Shown: positions 1 to 7,537, numbered from the stretch's first letter. The stretch is 24,523 nt of DNA from Clostridiales bacterium (GCA_004556925.1 SFFI01000021.1:1-24523); one strand, 5' to 3'. Notes: generated by a model not told the origin, from the letters alone. Translations and numbers: made by a program.

Positions 1-19
1 GTGGGGCGCCGGACATTTT

Positions 20-97
20 TGCAACTAATGGATGGTATCTGGGGCAAATCTGCAAGTAATGGATGCTTTGGCCGCTTAGACCCATCCATTACTTGCA
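20..97. repeat. Direct and inverted copies of a 15-bp extragenic repeat
   Basis: A 15-base word beginning TGCAAGTAATGG occurs at 51-65, once more with a single change at 20-34, and as an exact reverse complement at 83-97. The 51-65 and 83-97 arms can fold into a perfect 15-bp stem with a 17-nt loop. A looser relative (TTTGCAGATAATGTAC) is at 217-232. No gene is evident in 1-428. This may be the edge of a dispersed intergenic repeat family, since the block begins at the window border. The function is unknown. Confidence 0.6.
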
Positions 98-203
98 AAC
101 TCGTCTGAAATCCAAGAAAACCAAAATAAGAGGAAGGGAAAGGAAGGGAAGGGAAGGCAGTCAGCAAAAGGGACAAAAGCCCTAACTACTTCAACTTTCC
201 GGA

Positions 204-391
204 TTTTCTTACAAGTTTGCAGATAATGTACCTCCCGGGCCGCTTTTTCTCCTCCTAAATGTATAAACCCGCGCGCCAAAAAGAATATTTGTATAAAAGC
301 CGCCCTTTTAGGGCTATTTCGCGGGGAAAAAACAGCTGAACACGACTTTCAGAAAAATTCGGCGTACAAAAGCTGCAAACTTGTAAGAAAA
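204..391. repeat. 19-bp perfect inverted repeat with 150-bp spacer
   Basis: The arms at 204-222 and 373-391 are exact reverse complements over 19 bp (core ACAAGTTTGCAG), and the similarity fades gradually outside them towards 191 and 404. The interior has a purine-only stretch just upstream (about 129-156, GGGAA runs) and no convincing gene. The layout resembles the ends of a small non-autonomous element or a dispersed intergenic repeat. I see no target-site duplication. Confidence 0.5.
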
Positions 392-521
392 ATAAGGAAG
401 TTGGATGTACTAAGGAAAAAAGGGGGGGGTGTTAGACCCGGTTAGACCTGATCTGTTGGTGAAATTGGCAGGTCGTGCGACTTCAGGATCTAAAAAAGGA
501 GCGCGTCCGCAAAATCAAGGC

Positions 522-653
522 GCAGATTGGGCAGCAGATCGAGCAGCAGAGCGGGTAGCAGATCGAGCGACAAATCGAGCAGCAAATCGAGCAGCAGATT
601 GGGCAGCGAATCGAGCAGCAGATCGGGCAACAAATCGAGCGACAGATCGAGCG
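522..653. repeat. 12-bp minisatellite, 11 tandem copies
   Basis: Eleven consecutive 12-bp units fit the consensus GCAGATCGAGCA, with scattered substitutions (GCAAATCGAGCA, GCAGATTGGGCA, ACAAATCGAGCG) but no indels. Because the unit is a multiple of three and has no stop codon, several frames on both strands stay open. One, from a GTG at 429, would read as Ala-Asp/Asn-Arg-Ala repeats. That is a composition effect and not evidence of a gene. The array sits about 180 bp upstream of the large activase gene. Confidence 0.85.
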
Positions 654-749
654 GCAGACGCGCATGCCGACCATCTCGGGGCGAGTTTTTTGCCCGTCAG
701 GTCTTGCACAAGAGGGCCAATTTGGTAGAAGTGAGGCCCCTTAGCGGTA

Positions 750-758
750 TGTTACAAT
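750..758 (+). promoter_or_regulatory. Possible extended -10 promoter for the activase gene
   Basis: TG-T-TACAAT at 750-758 matches an extended -10 element. No good -35 lies at the usual distance (730-735 is AGTGAG). It would place transcription start near 765, about 70 nt before the ATG at 837. A GAGGAG at 804-809 is too far from that ATG to be its ribosome binding site. Confidence 0.35.
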
Positions 759-836
759 GACCTCGCGGTCTAGCTTTGCCCCTCTGCATGTGCTAGCCCG
801 CTTGAGGAGACCCTCTCGAGATACGTATGGATTAGA

Positions 837-3800
837 ATGCAAGAAAAAGTATTAAAGTTGGGCCAGGACATAGGCTCTGCCACAAAAGTATTAAAGTTGG
901 GCCAGGACATAGGCTCTGCCACAAAAGTATTAAAATTGGGCCTGGATATAGGCTCTACCACAATTAAAGCTGTAGTTTTACAAGGGAAACAGGTTCTTTA
1001 CCAGTCTTACGACCGTCACCACTCCGATATGAACAAGGCGCTGACCCGCGTGTTTTACCGCCTGTGCCAAAGTTTTCCGCATAACAAGTTCCAAATAGCC
1101 ATCACGGGGTCAGGCGGCATGAAGCTGGCTCAGGTTTTGGGCGTACCCTTTGTCCAAGAAGTCATTGCCCAAACTACCTTTATTGAGGCCTACTATCCCG
1201 ACACAGACGTCATTATTGAGCTGGGTGGGGAAGATGCCAAGATTACCTTTCTCAAGCCCCATGTGGAACAGCGCATGAACGGAGCCTGCGCCGGCGGGAC
1301 GGGGTCTTTTATTGACCAGATGGCTCAGCTCATGAACACCGATGCCGCCGGCCTAAACGAGCTGGCAAAGGACTTTCAATCTCTCTACCCTATTGCCTCC
1401 CGCTGCGGGGTCTTTGCCAAAACGGATCTCCAGCCCTTAATTAATGAAGGGGCCCCCAAGCCCGACCTGGCTGCATCCGTCCTCCAGGCCGTGGTTACCC
1501 AGTCCATCACCGCCCTGGCCCAGGGCCGGACCATTCGGGGCAAACTAGTCTTTTTGGGCGGTCCCCTCTACTTCCTCTCAGAACTCCGCGCCGCCTTTGA
1601 AAGAACCCTGGACAAGCAGGTAGATTCCTTTATCCTGCCCGAAAATGCCCAACTGGTAGTAGCCCACGGGGCCGCCATGCTCTCGGACCAGTCCCCCCTG
1701 CTCAGCTTGGTCGACCTGGAAAAAAGCTTGACCCAAGGGCTCAACCTGGCCGACCCGGTTACCCATATTCCACCCCTTTTTGCTCATGCAGAAGACCGGA
1801 ATGCCTTCTTCCGCCGCCACGCCAAGGCCACCGTGCCCAAGCGAGATATTAAAGACCTCCTAGGCCCTGCCTTTTTGGGTATCGACGCCGGGTCTACCAC
1901 CACCAAGGCCGTCCTCCTGGACCAGGAGGGGAAAATTTACTACACGGCATATGGATCTAATCTGGGCTCACCCCTTGATTCCAGCGTGCGTATCTTAAAG
2001 GACATCTATCGCAAGCTGCCTGACCAGGCCTATATCGCCCAAGCCACCGTCACCGGCTATGGCGAGGCTCTCCTTAAGGCCGCCCTCAAGCTGGATTCTG
2101 GGGTCATTGAAACCATGGCCCACTACAAGGCCGCCCAATTCTTCCTGCCCGACGTTGACTTCATTGTGGATATTGGGGGGCAGGATATGAAGTGCATGCA
2201 GATTGAAAATGGTGTGATCTCTAACATCATGCTCAACGAGGCCTGCTCCTCTGGCTGTGGGTCCTTTATTCAAACCTTTGCCCACTCTTTGGGCATGTCC
2301 GTACCCGACTTTGCCCAAGCGGCCCTGGAGGCAAAAAGTCCCGTGGATCTGGGCACCCGGTGTACGGTTTTCATGAACTCCCGGGTAAAGCAGGCCCAAA
2401 AGGAAGGGGCCAGCGTAGGAGATATTTCCGCAGGCCTTTCCTACTCGGTCGTCCGCAATGCCCTCTACAAGGTAATTAAAATCCAAGACCCCGACCGGCT
2501 GGGCCAAAAGATTGTGGTGCAGGGGGGAACCTTCCTGAATGATTCTGTCCTCCGCTGCTTTGAGCAAATCTTGGACAAGGAGGTCATCCGGCCTAATATT
2601 GCAGGCCTCATGGGGGCTTTTGGAGCCGCCCTACACGCCCAAAAGGATTGGCAAAAAAAGCTAGCGGCCTGTCAGCCCACCGGGACAAAGCCCGCGGCTG
2701 CGGCCGCAGCCGCAAGCAGGGCGCTTGATCCCCAGCTTGCAGGCGCTAGCCAAGATTCAGATCCCCAGCTTGCAGGCCCTAGCCAAGATTCAGACCCACA
2801 ACTTGCAGGCCCTAGGCACGATCCAGGCGCCCAGACCGGCACCCTGGTCAAGTCCTCCATTTTGGGGCCTGAGGAACTGGATCATTTCACCGTCAAGACC
2901 TCCTTTGCCCACTGCGGGCTTTGCGGCAACAACTGCAAGCTCACCCTCTCCCACTTTAGCGACGGATCCCGCTTTATCTCCGGCAACCGCTGCGAGCGCG
3001 GGGCCGGCAAGTCTCCAGCAGATCTAGTGGAATTGCCAAACCTCTATACATACAAGTACCAGCGCTGCTTTGACCACTACGAACCCCTGGTCGAGGACCA
3101 AGCCCCTCGGGGCACCATCGGGATACCCCGCGTCCTCAACATGTACGAGGACTACCCCTTCTGGTTTACCTTCTTCACCCGGCTGGGCTTTCGGGTCGTC
3201 TTATCCTCCCCCTCCAGCCACGCCCTCTATGTCAAGGGCATGGAGACGATCCCTTCGGAATCCATCTGCTACCCCGCTAAACTAGTCCATGGGCATATAC
3301 AAGACCTCATTTACCAAGGCCTCAAGACAATTTTCTACCCCTCCCTGACCCACGAGCGCCGGGAGAACAAAAAGGCACAAAACCACTTCAACTGCCCCAT
3401 TGTGACCTCCTACCCCGAGGTCATCAGCAACAACCTAGAAGCCTTGGAAGACCACCAGGTCCACTTGATGAATCCTTTTGTCCCCTTCACCCGGCCCGCC
3501 AAGCTACAAGCCATTATGGGTAAGGAATTGGCCGCCTACGGCATCTCCCGGTCAGAGCTGAAAGCCGCCTCGGGGGCAGCATACGCTGAGCTGGCCCACT
3601 ATAAAGAGGACGTCTTAGCCGAGGGCGACCGGGCCCGTACCTGGCTCAAGGACCACAATCGCAAGGCAATCGTGCTGGCCGGTCGTCCCTACCACGTCGA
3701 CCCCGAAATCAACCATGGCCTGCCGGACTTTATCAATTCCCTAGGCCTAGGCGTCCTATCCGAAGACTCGGTTGCCCGTCCGGGCACCCTCCAGCGGCCC

Positions 3801-5525
3801 ATCCGGGTCATTGACCAATGGGCCTACCACTCCCGCCTCTATGAAGCGGCCGCCGTAGTCTTAGAAGCGCCCGAACTGGAGCTGGTCCAGCTCAACTCCT
3901 TTGGCTGCGGCCTAGATGCCGTAACCACAGACCAAGTCAAGGAAATCCTCACCTCGAAGGGCCGGATATACACCTGCTTGAAAATTGACGAAATTTCCAA
4001 CCTGGGGGCCGCCCGCATCCGGCTACGGTCACTTTTGGCAGCTGTTGAAGAAGGCGAAACGGCCCCGGAGGCGGCCGTGATCTCTACCTACGGAGACAAG
4101 GTGGAGGACGCCAGCTTCGCTGGCGGCAAGGATGCGGCCCGCTCTTATGCCCATGATACTACTCGCTTAGACGGCAAGCGTGCCGCCCGCCATGGTGATA
4201 AGGCTTCGGCCCGTTTCGCCGCCCAAGAGGAAGACAATACCAGGCCTTCCTACGTCCAGGACCGGATTATTTTCACCGAAGAAATGGCAGAAGACTATAC
4301 CATCCTCGCGCCCCAAATGGCCCCCACCCAATTTGACCTGGTCACTGCGGCTCTGGCCCCCTCCAAACTCAAACTGGAAGTCCTGCCCCAGGTCAGCCCC
4401 CAAGATGTGGAGGCCGGACTCAAGTATGTCAACAATGATGCCTGTTTCCCGGCCATCCTAGTCGTTGGTCAACTGGTGCACGCCCTGCAATCAGGTCAGT
4501 ATGATCCCGACCGCACCGCCCTGGTCATCACTCAGACCGGGGGCGGCTGCCGGGCGACCAACTATATCGCCTTCCTGCGCAAGGCCTTGCGCGAGGCAGG
4601 CTTGTCCCAGGTCCCGGTGATCTCCATGTCCATCCAGGGCTTTGAAGACAACCCCGGTGTCCGGATTTCTCCCAAGCTGGGGTCCCGCTTGGCTGAAGCT
4701 TGCGTTCTAGGCGACCTCATGGAATCCCTGGTCTGCCGGGTCCGCCCTTATGAGCTGGAGGCCGGGTCTGCCGACCACTTATTCGATACTTGGATGGCGA
4801 CCTGCCGGTCCTACCTGAGCCAGGAATCCAAGGCCTATACCTACAAGCGCTTGATCGCCGACCTGGTCCAGGCCTTCGACGACCTGCCCCAGCAAGATAT
4901 CCCCCGCAAGCCACGGGTAGGCATCGTGGGCGAGATCCTCGTCAAATTCCATCCAGATGCCAACAACCAGCTCATCCGGGTTATTGAAGCCGAAGGCTGT
5001 GAGGCAGTCCCCCCCAACCTCTTAGACTTCTTCCTCTACTGCTCCTATAACGCCATTTGGCGGGCAGAAAACCTGGGCACGGCCAAACTCAAAGCCTTTG
5101 GATCCCGCATCGCCATCTCCTTTTTGGAAAGCTACCGCAAACCAGTCCACCAGGCCATAGCCCAACACCCCCGCTTCCGTACCCTCCACTCGATCTACGA
5201 CCTAGCCGACCAAGCCTCCCAGGTCCTAAGGCTCGGACACACCACCGGCGAAGGCTGGTTCCTCACTGCAGAAATGCTGGCCCTCATAGACGACGGGGTC
5301 CCCAATATTGTCTGCGCCCAGCCCTTCGCCTGCCTCCCCAACCACGTCGTAGGCAAGGGCATGATAAAAGAAGTCCGCCGCCAGCACCCCGAAGCCAACA
5401 TCGTCCCTATTGACTACGACCCCGGCGCCTCCGAAGTCAACCAGATCAACCGGCTCAAACTCATGATCGCCGCCGCCCGGAAAAACCAAGGGCAAAAGCT
5501 TGAAAGCCAGGGGCAAAACACTTGA
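837..5525 (+). CDS. Giant 2-hydroxyacyl-CoA dehydratase activase-related protein (two BadF/HgdC ATPase modules plus dehydratase-like parts)
   Basis: This 1562-residue protein belongs to the BadF/BadG/BcrA/HgdC ASKHA-ATPase family, whose members use ATP and a [4Fe-4S] cluster to pass electrons to 2-hydroxyacyl-CoA dehydratases or benzoyl-CoA reductases. Module 1 (about 30-290) has the phosphate loop DIGSTT and GACAGGTGSF with Cys151. Module 2 (about 345-610) has IDAGSTTTK (349-357) and NEACSSGCGSF with Cys470 and Cys474. A low-complexity linker (about 617-675) follows. Next come a CGLCGNNC motif (Cys693, 696, 700; Cys719 further on), a DUF2229-like region (about 740-1000) and a C-terminal region resembling the dehydratase D component (about 1150-1540). 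Long multi-domain homologues of about 1400 residues are common in Firmicutes, and their substrate is unknown. The N-terminal 26 residues are extra copies of the first loop, so the ATG at 837, which has a poor ribosome binding site, may not be the ancestral start. A second Ala/charged low-complexity insert lies at about 1085-1140. No separate dehydratase subunits are adjacent. Confidence 0.85.
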   Translation: MQEKVLKLGQDIGSATKVLKLGQDIGSATKVLKLGLDIGSTTIKAVVLQGKQVLYQSYDRHHSDMNKALTRVFYRLCQSFPHNKFQIAITGSGGMKLAQVLGVPFVQEVIAQTTFIEAYYPDTDVIIELGGEDAKITFLKPHVEQRMNGACAGGTGSFIDQMAQLMNTDAAGLNELAKDFQSLYPIASRCGVFAKTDLQPLINEGAPKPDLAASVLQAVVTQSITALAQGRTIRGKLVFLGGPLYFLSELRAAFERTLDKQVDSFILPENAQLVVAHGAAMLSDQSPLLSLVDLEKSLTQGLNLADPVTHIPPLFAHAEDRNAFFRRHAKATVPKRDIKDLLGPAFLGIDAGSTTTKAVLLDQEGKIYYTAYGSNLGSPLDSSVRILKDIYRKLPDQAYIAQATVTGYGEALLKAALKLDSGVIETMAHYKAAQFFLPDVDFIVDIGGQDMKCMQIENGVISNIMLNEACSSGCGSFIQTFAHSLGMSVPDFAQAALEAKSPVDLGTRCTVFMNSRVKQAQKEGASVGDISAGLSYSVVRNALYKVIKIQDPDRLGQKIVVQGGTFLNDSVLRCFEQILDKEVIRPNIAGLMGAFGAALHAQKDWQKKLAACQPTGTKPAAAAAAASRALDPQLAGASQDSDPQLAGPSQDSDPQLAGPRHDPGAQTGTLVKSSILGPEELDHFTVKTSFAHCGLCGNNCKLTLSHFSDGSRFISGNRCERGAGKSPADLVELPNLYTYKYQRCFDHYEPLVEDQAPRGTIGIPRVLNMYEDYPFWFTFFTRLGFRVVLSSPSSHALYVKGMETIPSESICYPAKLVHGHIQDLIYQGLKTIFYPSLTHERRENKKAQNHFNCPIVTSYPEVISNNLEALEDHQVHLMNPFVPFTRPAKLQAIMGKELAAYGISRSELKAASGAAYAELAHYKEDVLAEGDRARTWLKDHNRKAIVLAGRPYHVDPEINHGLPDFINSLGLGVLSEDSVARPGTLQRPIRVIDQWAYHSRLYEAAAVVLEAPELELVQLNSFGCGLDAVTTDQVKEILTSKGRIYTCLKIDEISNLGAARIRLRSLLAAVEEGETAPEAAVISTYGDKVEDASFAGGKDAARSYAHDTTRLDGKRAARHGDKASARFAAQEEDNTRPSYVQDRIIFTEEMAEDYTILAPQMAPTQFDLVTAALAPSKLKLEVLPQVSPQDVEAGLKYVNNDACFPAILVVGQLVHALQSGQYDPDRTALVITQTGGGCRATNYIAFLRKALREAGLSQVPVISMSIQGFEDNPGVRISPKLGSRLAEACVLGDLMESLVCRVRPYELEAGSADHLFDTWMATCRSYLSQESKAYTYKRLIADLVQAFDDLPQQDIPRKPRVGIVGEILVKFHPDANNQLIRVIEAEGCEAVPPNLLDFFLYCSYNAIWRAENLGTAKLKAFGSRIAISFLESYRKPVHQAIAQHPRFRTLHSIYDLADQASQVLRLGHTTGEGWFLTAEMLALIDDGVPNIVCAQPFACLPNHVVGKGMIKEVRRQHPEANIVPIDYDPGASEVNQINRLKLMIAAARKNQGQKLESQGQNT
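846..962 (+). repeat. 39-bp in-frame triplication at the first ATP-binding loop
   Basis: Three head-to-tail 39-bp units (846-884, 885-923, 924-962) encode KVLKLGQDIGSAT, the same again, then KVLKLGLDIGSTT. Units 1 and 2 are essentially identical at the DNA level. Unit 3 differs at several bases and alone keeps the canonical DIGSTT followed by IKAVVL, so it is the working loop and the other two are added N-terminal copies. Near-identity of the first two suggests recent slippage. Confidence 0.9.
2727..2825 (+). repeat. 33-bp in-frame triplication in the interdomain linker
   Basis: Three 33-bp units (2727-2759, 2760-2792, 2793-2825) encode DPQLAGASQDS, DPQLAGPSQDS and a diverging DPQLAGPRHDP. 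They follow a run of seven to eight alanines (GCC/GCA/GCG) at about residues 620-627. The block falls between ATPase module 2 and the CGLCGNNC motif, so it probably changes only linker length. Confidence 0.9.
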
Positions 5526-5727
5526 GCAAAAGGGCAAGCACCTAACGAAAGAGGCAAGCACCTAAAGCAGGATAATAAAACTTGAAAACCAGGGGCAAAA
5601 GTTTGAAAGCTAGGAGCTAGAGCTTGAAGGCCAGGAACAAATGGCTTAAGAACCAGGATCAAGCACCTAAAAATAGGATATAAAAGTTTGAAACTAAGGC
5701 CAAGTTGAAAACTGGGGGCAAAACGTA
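5486..5727 (+). repeat. Degenerate about 25-bp repeat overlapping the 3' end of the activase gene
   Basis: Variants of GGGCAAAAGYTTGAAARCCAG recur roughly ten times in varying lengths, with interspersed GGCAAGCACCTAA units. They begin inside the last codons of the large gene (C-terminus NQGQKLESQGQNT) and continue across the intergenic space. The gene's last dozen residues are therefore repeat-encoded. No coding capacity is seen downstream of the stop at 5525 until 5766. Confidence 0.7.
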
Positions 5728-5752
5728 AGAAGCCCGGAGAAACCGGGCTTCT
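5728..5752. terminator. 10-bp hairpin after the activase gene, possible terminator
   Basis: AGAAGCCCGG (5728-5737) and CCGGGCTTCT (5743-5752) form a perfect 10-bp GC-rich stem with a 5-nt loop. There is no T run after it on the + strand, so it is either a weak or factor-assisted terminator or a 3'-end stabiliser for the large transcript. Confidence 0.45.
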
Positions 5753-5765
5753 AAAGAGGAGACGT

Positions 5766-5918
5766 ATGAAGAGGTGTGTTCTTGTAGCTTCTTGCTACGG
5801 TTATTATTCTAGGGCAAGCTTATGGCGGCAAAACAGGGAAAATATGAAGAATTATGGCAAGGATGTTGCAAGAACCCGCCAGGTCTTGCCAGGGAGTCTT
5901 TTGTGCATTATGCTATAA
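5766..5918 (+). CDS. Possible 50-residue small ORF
   Basis: An ATG at 5766 follows a good ribosome binding site (AGAGGAG at 5754-5760, 5-nt spacer) and opens 50 codons ending TAA at 5916-5918. The start is MKRCVLVASCYGYYSRASLW; there is no clear membrane segment or domain. It lies between the hairpin and the cbpB-like gene, and its 3' end coincides with that gene's likely promoter. The ribosome binding site is the only positive evidence. It could equally be a decayed leader. Confidence 0.2.
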   Translation: MKRCVLVASCYGYYSRASLWRQNRENMKNYGKDVARTRQVLPGSLLCIML

Positions 5919-5919
5919 C
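5886..5919 (+). promoter_or_regulatory. Promoter of the CBS-domain gene
   Basis: TTGCCA (5886-5891), 17 nt, then TATGCT (5909-5914) gives a consensus-spaced sigma-A-type promoter. An overlapping extended -10, TG-C-TATAAC, is at 5911-5919. Either places the start 30-40 nt before the ATG at 5956, which has AGGAG at 5944-5948. Confidence 0.55.
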
Positions 5920-5955
5920 TATCTTGATAAGATTTAAAATTTTAGGAGAATTTAT

Positions 5956-6468
5956 ATGGTAAACGAGCAGATCGAAAGCCTGCTACTCCATTGCCAAGAC
6001 CAACTCATGATCCCAGCCGACCGCTGTGCCACCGTATGGGAAGACAATAACCTCCTCCACGCCCTCATGCTCCTGTCCTCTGTAGGCTACAGCGAGATCC
6101 CCGTCCTCAACACCAAAAGACAAATTGTTGGTTCCATCAACATGCCCCTCATCATGAGTGCCATCAAGACAGAAACCGAATACTTGTGGGACCAACTGAC
6201 CCATTACAAAGTATCCGAAATCATGCGACGCAATATCGGCCTCGTCCAAGGCGATTACCACCTCGAAGACGTCCTCCACACCCTCGTCGACCACAACTAC
6301 ATCAACGTAGCCGATGAAGACGGCATCTTCATTGGCATCATCACCCGCAAAGAACTCCTCAGCCGCGTCAACTTCCTCGCCCACCAAATCGACTCCTACT
6401 GCGACATCTACCCCCACCCCGACATGAACTTCCGCCTCAGAGACCTGTGCGAAAGCCACGGGCGGTAG
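5956..6468 (+). CDS. cbpB: CbpB/YkuL-type CBS-domain protein
   Basis: This 170-residue protein is built almost entirely of a tandem CBS pair. CBS1 (about 15-75) includes SSVGYSEIPVLN and IVGSINMP; CBS2 (about 85-150) includes LVDHNYINVADEDG and FIGIITRKELL. Stand-alone CBS pairs of this type (CbpB of Listeria, YkuL/DarB of Bacillus) bind c-di-AMP and in several Firmicutes regulate the stringent-response enzyme Rel and pyruvate carboxylase. That role is family knowledge and is inferred here. It is probably cytosolic and monocistronic: it has its own promoter, AGGAG with a 7-nt spacer, and no close downstream gene on the same strand. Its relation to the large activase upstream is probably positional only. 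Confidence 0.7.
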   Translation: MVNEQIESLLLHCQDQLMIPADRCATVWEDNNLLHALMLLSSVGYSEIPVLNTKRQIVGSINMPLIMSAIKTETEYLWDQLTHYKVSEIMRRNIGLVQGDYHLEDVLHTLVDHNYINVADEDGIFIGIITRKELLSRVNFLAHQIDSYCDIYPHPDMNFRLRDLCESHGR

Positions 6469-6746
6469 AGGGGAAGGACATTGAATCGGCTGGACGGGCC
6501 TGCTATTTCCAATGGTTCTCTGCCAAAAGCATCAAAAAATATGCTAGGGTTACCGAGCTGAAACGTATGCGGACCGCCTTGGCTACACAAAAGCCGCGCT
6601 TGCCAATCACGCTAGGGTGTCTCTAAGCCTCCTCCTAACATATGCGCTACGGAACAAGGCCCGGAACAAAGCAAGTACCGAGGCACTCTATCTCCTATCA
6701 TAAGTCCTCGGCTGCACCATTGAGGACTTGCAGGAAAAATGACAAG
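6469..6746. other. Intergenic region between convergent units; no clear gene
   Basis: One frame stays open on the + strand from inside the cbpB-like gene to a TAA near 6625. It reads roughly KSIKKYARVTELKRMRTAL without a start codon or ribosome binding site, and it looks like a gene remnant, identity unknown. A second small hairpin (AAGTCCTC 6702-6709 with GAGGACTT 6722-6729) has no T run. Confidence 0.4.
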
Positions 6747-6787
6747 ATCCACCCACGAAGGCCCTGTAGGGGTCATCGTGGGTGGAT
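6747..6787 (-). terminator. Terminator of the nucleoside operon
   Basis: A 12-bp perfect stem (ATCCACCCACGA at 6747-6758 with its complement at 6776-6787) continues after a mismatch into five more pairs, including one G-T, around the loop. Read on the - strand it is followed, after CTTGTCA, by a run of five Ts. It lies 27 bp beyond the last stop codon of the 11-gene - strand operon. Confidence 0.65.
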
Positions 6788-6814
6788 ATAGGGAGAGCCT
6801 GCAAGCCGAATGTA

Positions 6815-7537
6815 TTAATCACCTGCCGAACGCACAAATGCACTGATCACGTCATGAAGTTTGTCCGGATCATGGTCCACCTTGAGGATGCTAGAGCCAA
6901 TAAAGGCGGCATCTGCGCCGGCATTCTTGACCATTTGGATATCTTCAACTGCATGTACCCCTACACCGCAATAAATCTCGCGATCGAGTCCCTGCCTCCG
7001 CAGCTCACTGATGCAGTCTTTTAGCGTAGGAAATTTGGGGTTAACAGGTGAGCCGATGGGTTTTGCCTGTAAGTAGATAAAGCCGTTCGCTTTTTTGGCC
7101 GCGTTTATCTCATCTTCGGGCAGGTGGTAGCGAATATAGCAGGATACTTTGACCCCACCCGCCATAAGAATGTCTTTAAGCTCAGGTTTTTTGTCGCCTA
7201 CAATAATCATGTCGGGGATCTGATGGGCTTGACAAAATGTGATGAGTTTGTCGGTGCCTACCGCCTCAATCGTATCTTCGTAGGCTAAGATGATCACCTT
7301 TAAGTCAGAGTAGGTGTTTTGGGCATAGGCAATGGCATCAAGATACACATCATAGTCTGAACAGTTCTCTAAGGCAGAGTGCATTCGGCCACTTATAAGT
7401 TCGCCTTCAAGATAGGGGTTGGCTGAGGGAAGATCAATCTCAATGATACGGCAACCCGCCTCATAATATTGGTCAATCTTCTTTTTGCTAGCCGCAATGT
7501 TGGGATAACCATTGCTCAAGTAACAGATAACTTGCAT
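6815..7537 (-). CDS. TrpA-like TIM-barrel protein (no TrpB partner)
   Basis: This 240-residue protein aligns along its length with the tryptophan synthase alpha chain, a (beta/alpha)8 barrel that splits indole-3-glycerol phosphate by retro-aldol cleavage. EIDLPSANPYLEG (33-45) matches the ELGxPFSDPLADG block. The catalytic Glu49 equivalent is kept (Glu33), but the Asp60 equivalent is Glu44. GVGV (191-194) and GSSILK (214-219) match the phosphate-binding loops, so a phosphorylated substrate is expected. The protein is shorter than real TrpA (about 265) and there is no trpB or other tryptophan gene nearby. It is the last gene of the nucleoside operon, 11 bp after the alcohol dehydrogenase, with its ribosome binding site inside that gene's end. 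I infer a repurposed aldolase or lyase acting on a sugar phosphate; the reaction is unknown. Confidence 0.65.
   Translation of the reverse strand: MQVICYLSNGYPNIAASKKKIDQYYEAGCRIIEIDLPSANPYLEGELISGRMHSALENCSDYDVYLDAIAYAQNTYSDLKVIILAYEDTIEAVGTDKLITFCQAHQIPDMIIVGDKKPELKDILMAGGVKVSCYIRYHLPEDEINAAKKANGFIYLQAKPIGSPVNPKFPTLKDCISELRRQGLDREIYCGVGVHAVEDIQMVKNAGADAAFIGSSILKVDHDPDKLHDVISAFVRSAGD

Noticed and set aside
129..156. Purine run with several GGG blocks as a possible G-quadruplex
   Set aside because: There are only about three GGG tracts with long A-containing spacers; insufficient for a claim.
429..728. 99-codon frame made mostly of Ala-Asp/Asn-Arg-Ala repeats
   Set aside because: It arises from a stop-free 12-bp minisatellite. 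The same DNA is open in several frames on both strands, and the only start is a GTG inside a G8 run.
1995..2567. 190-codon frame antisense to the activase gene
   Set aside because: It is a shadow of a GC-rich coding strand with no ribosome binding site and no recognisable domain; the + strand protein has clear motifs throughout.
5983..6459. 158-codon frame antisense to the CBS-domain gene
   Set aside because: The Val/Asp/Glu-rich composition is what the complement of the real gene predicts; no domain or start signal.
6815..7537. Assignment as genuine tryptophan synthase alpha chain
   Set aside because: No trpB or other tryptophan genes nearby, shorter length and a changed Asp60 position; the operon context is nucleoside metabolism.
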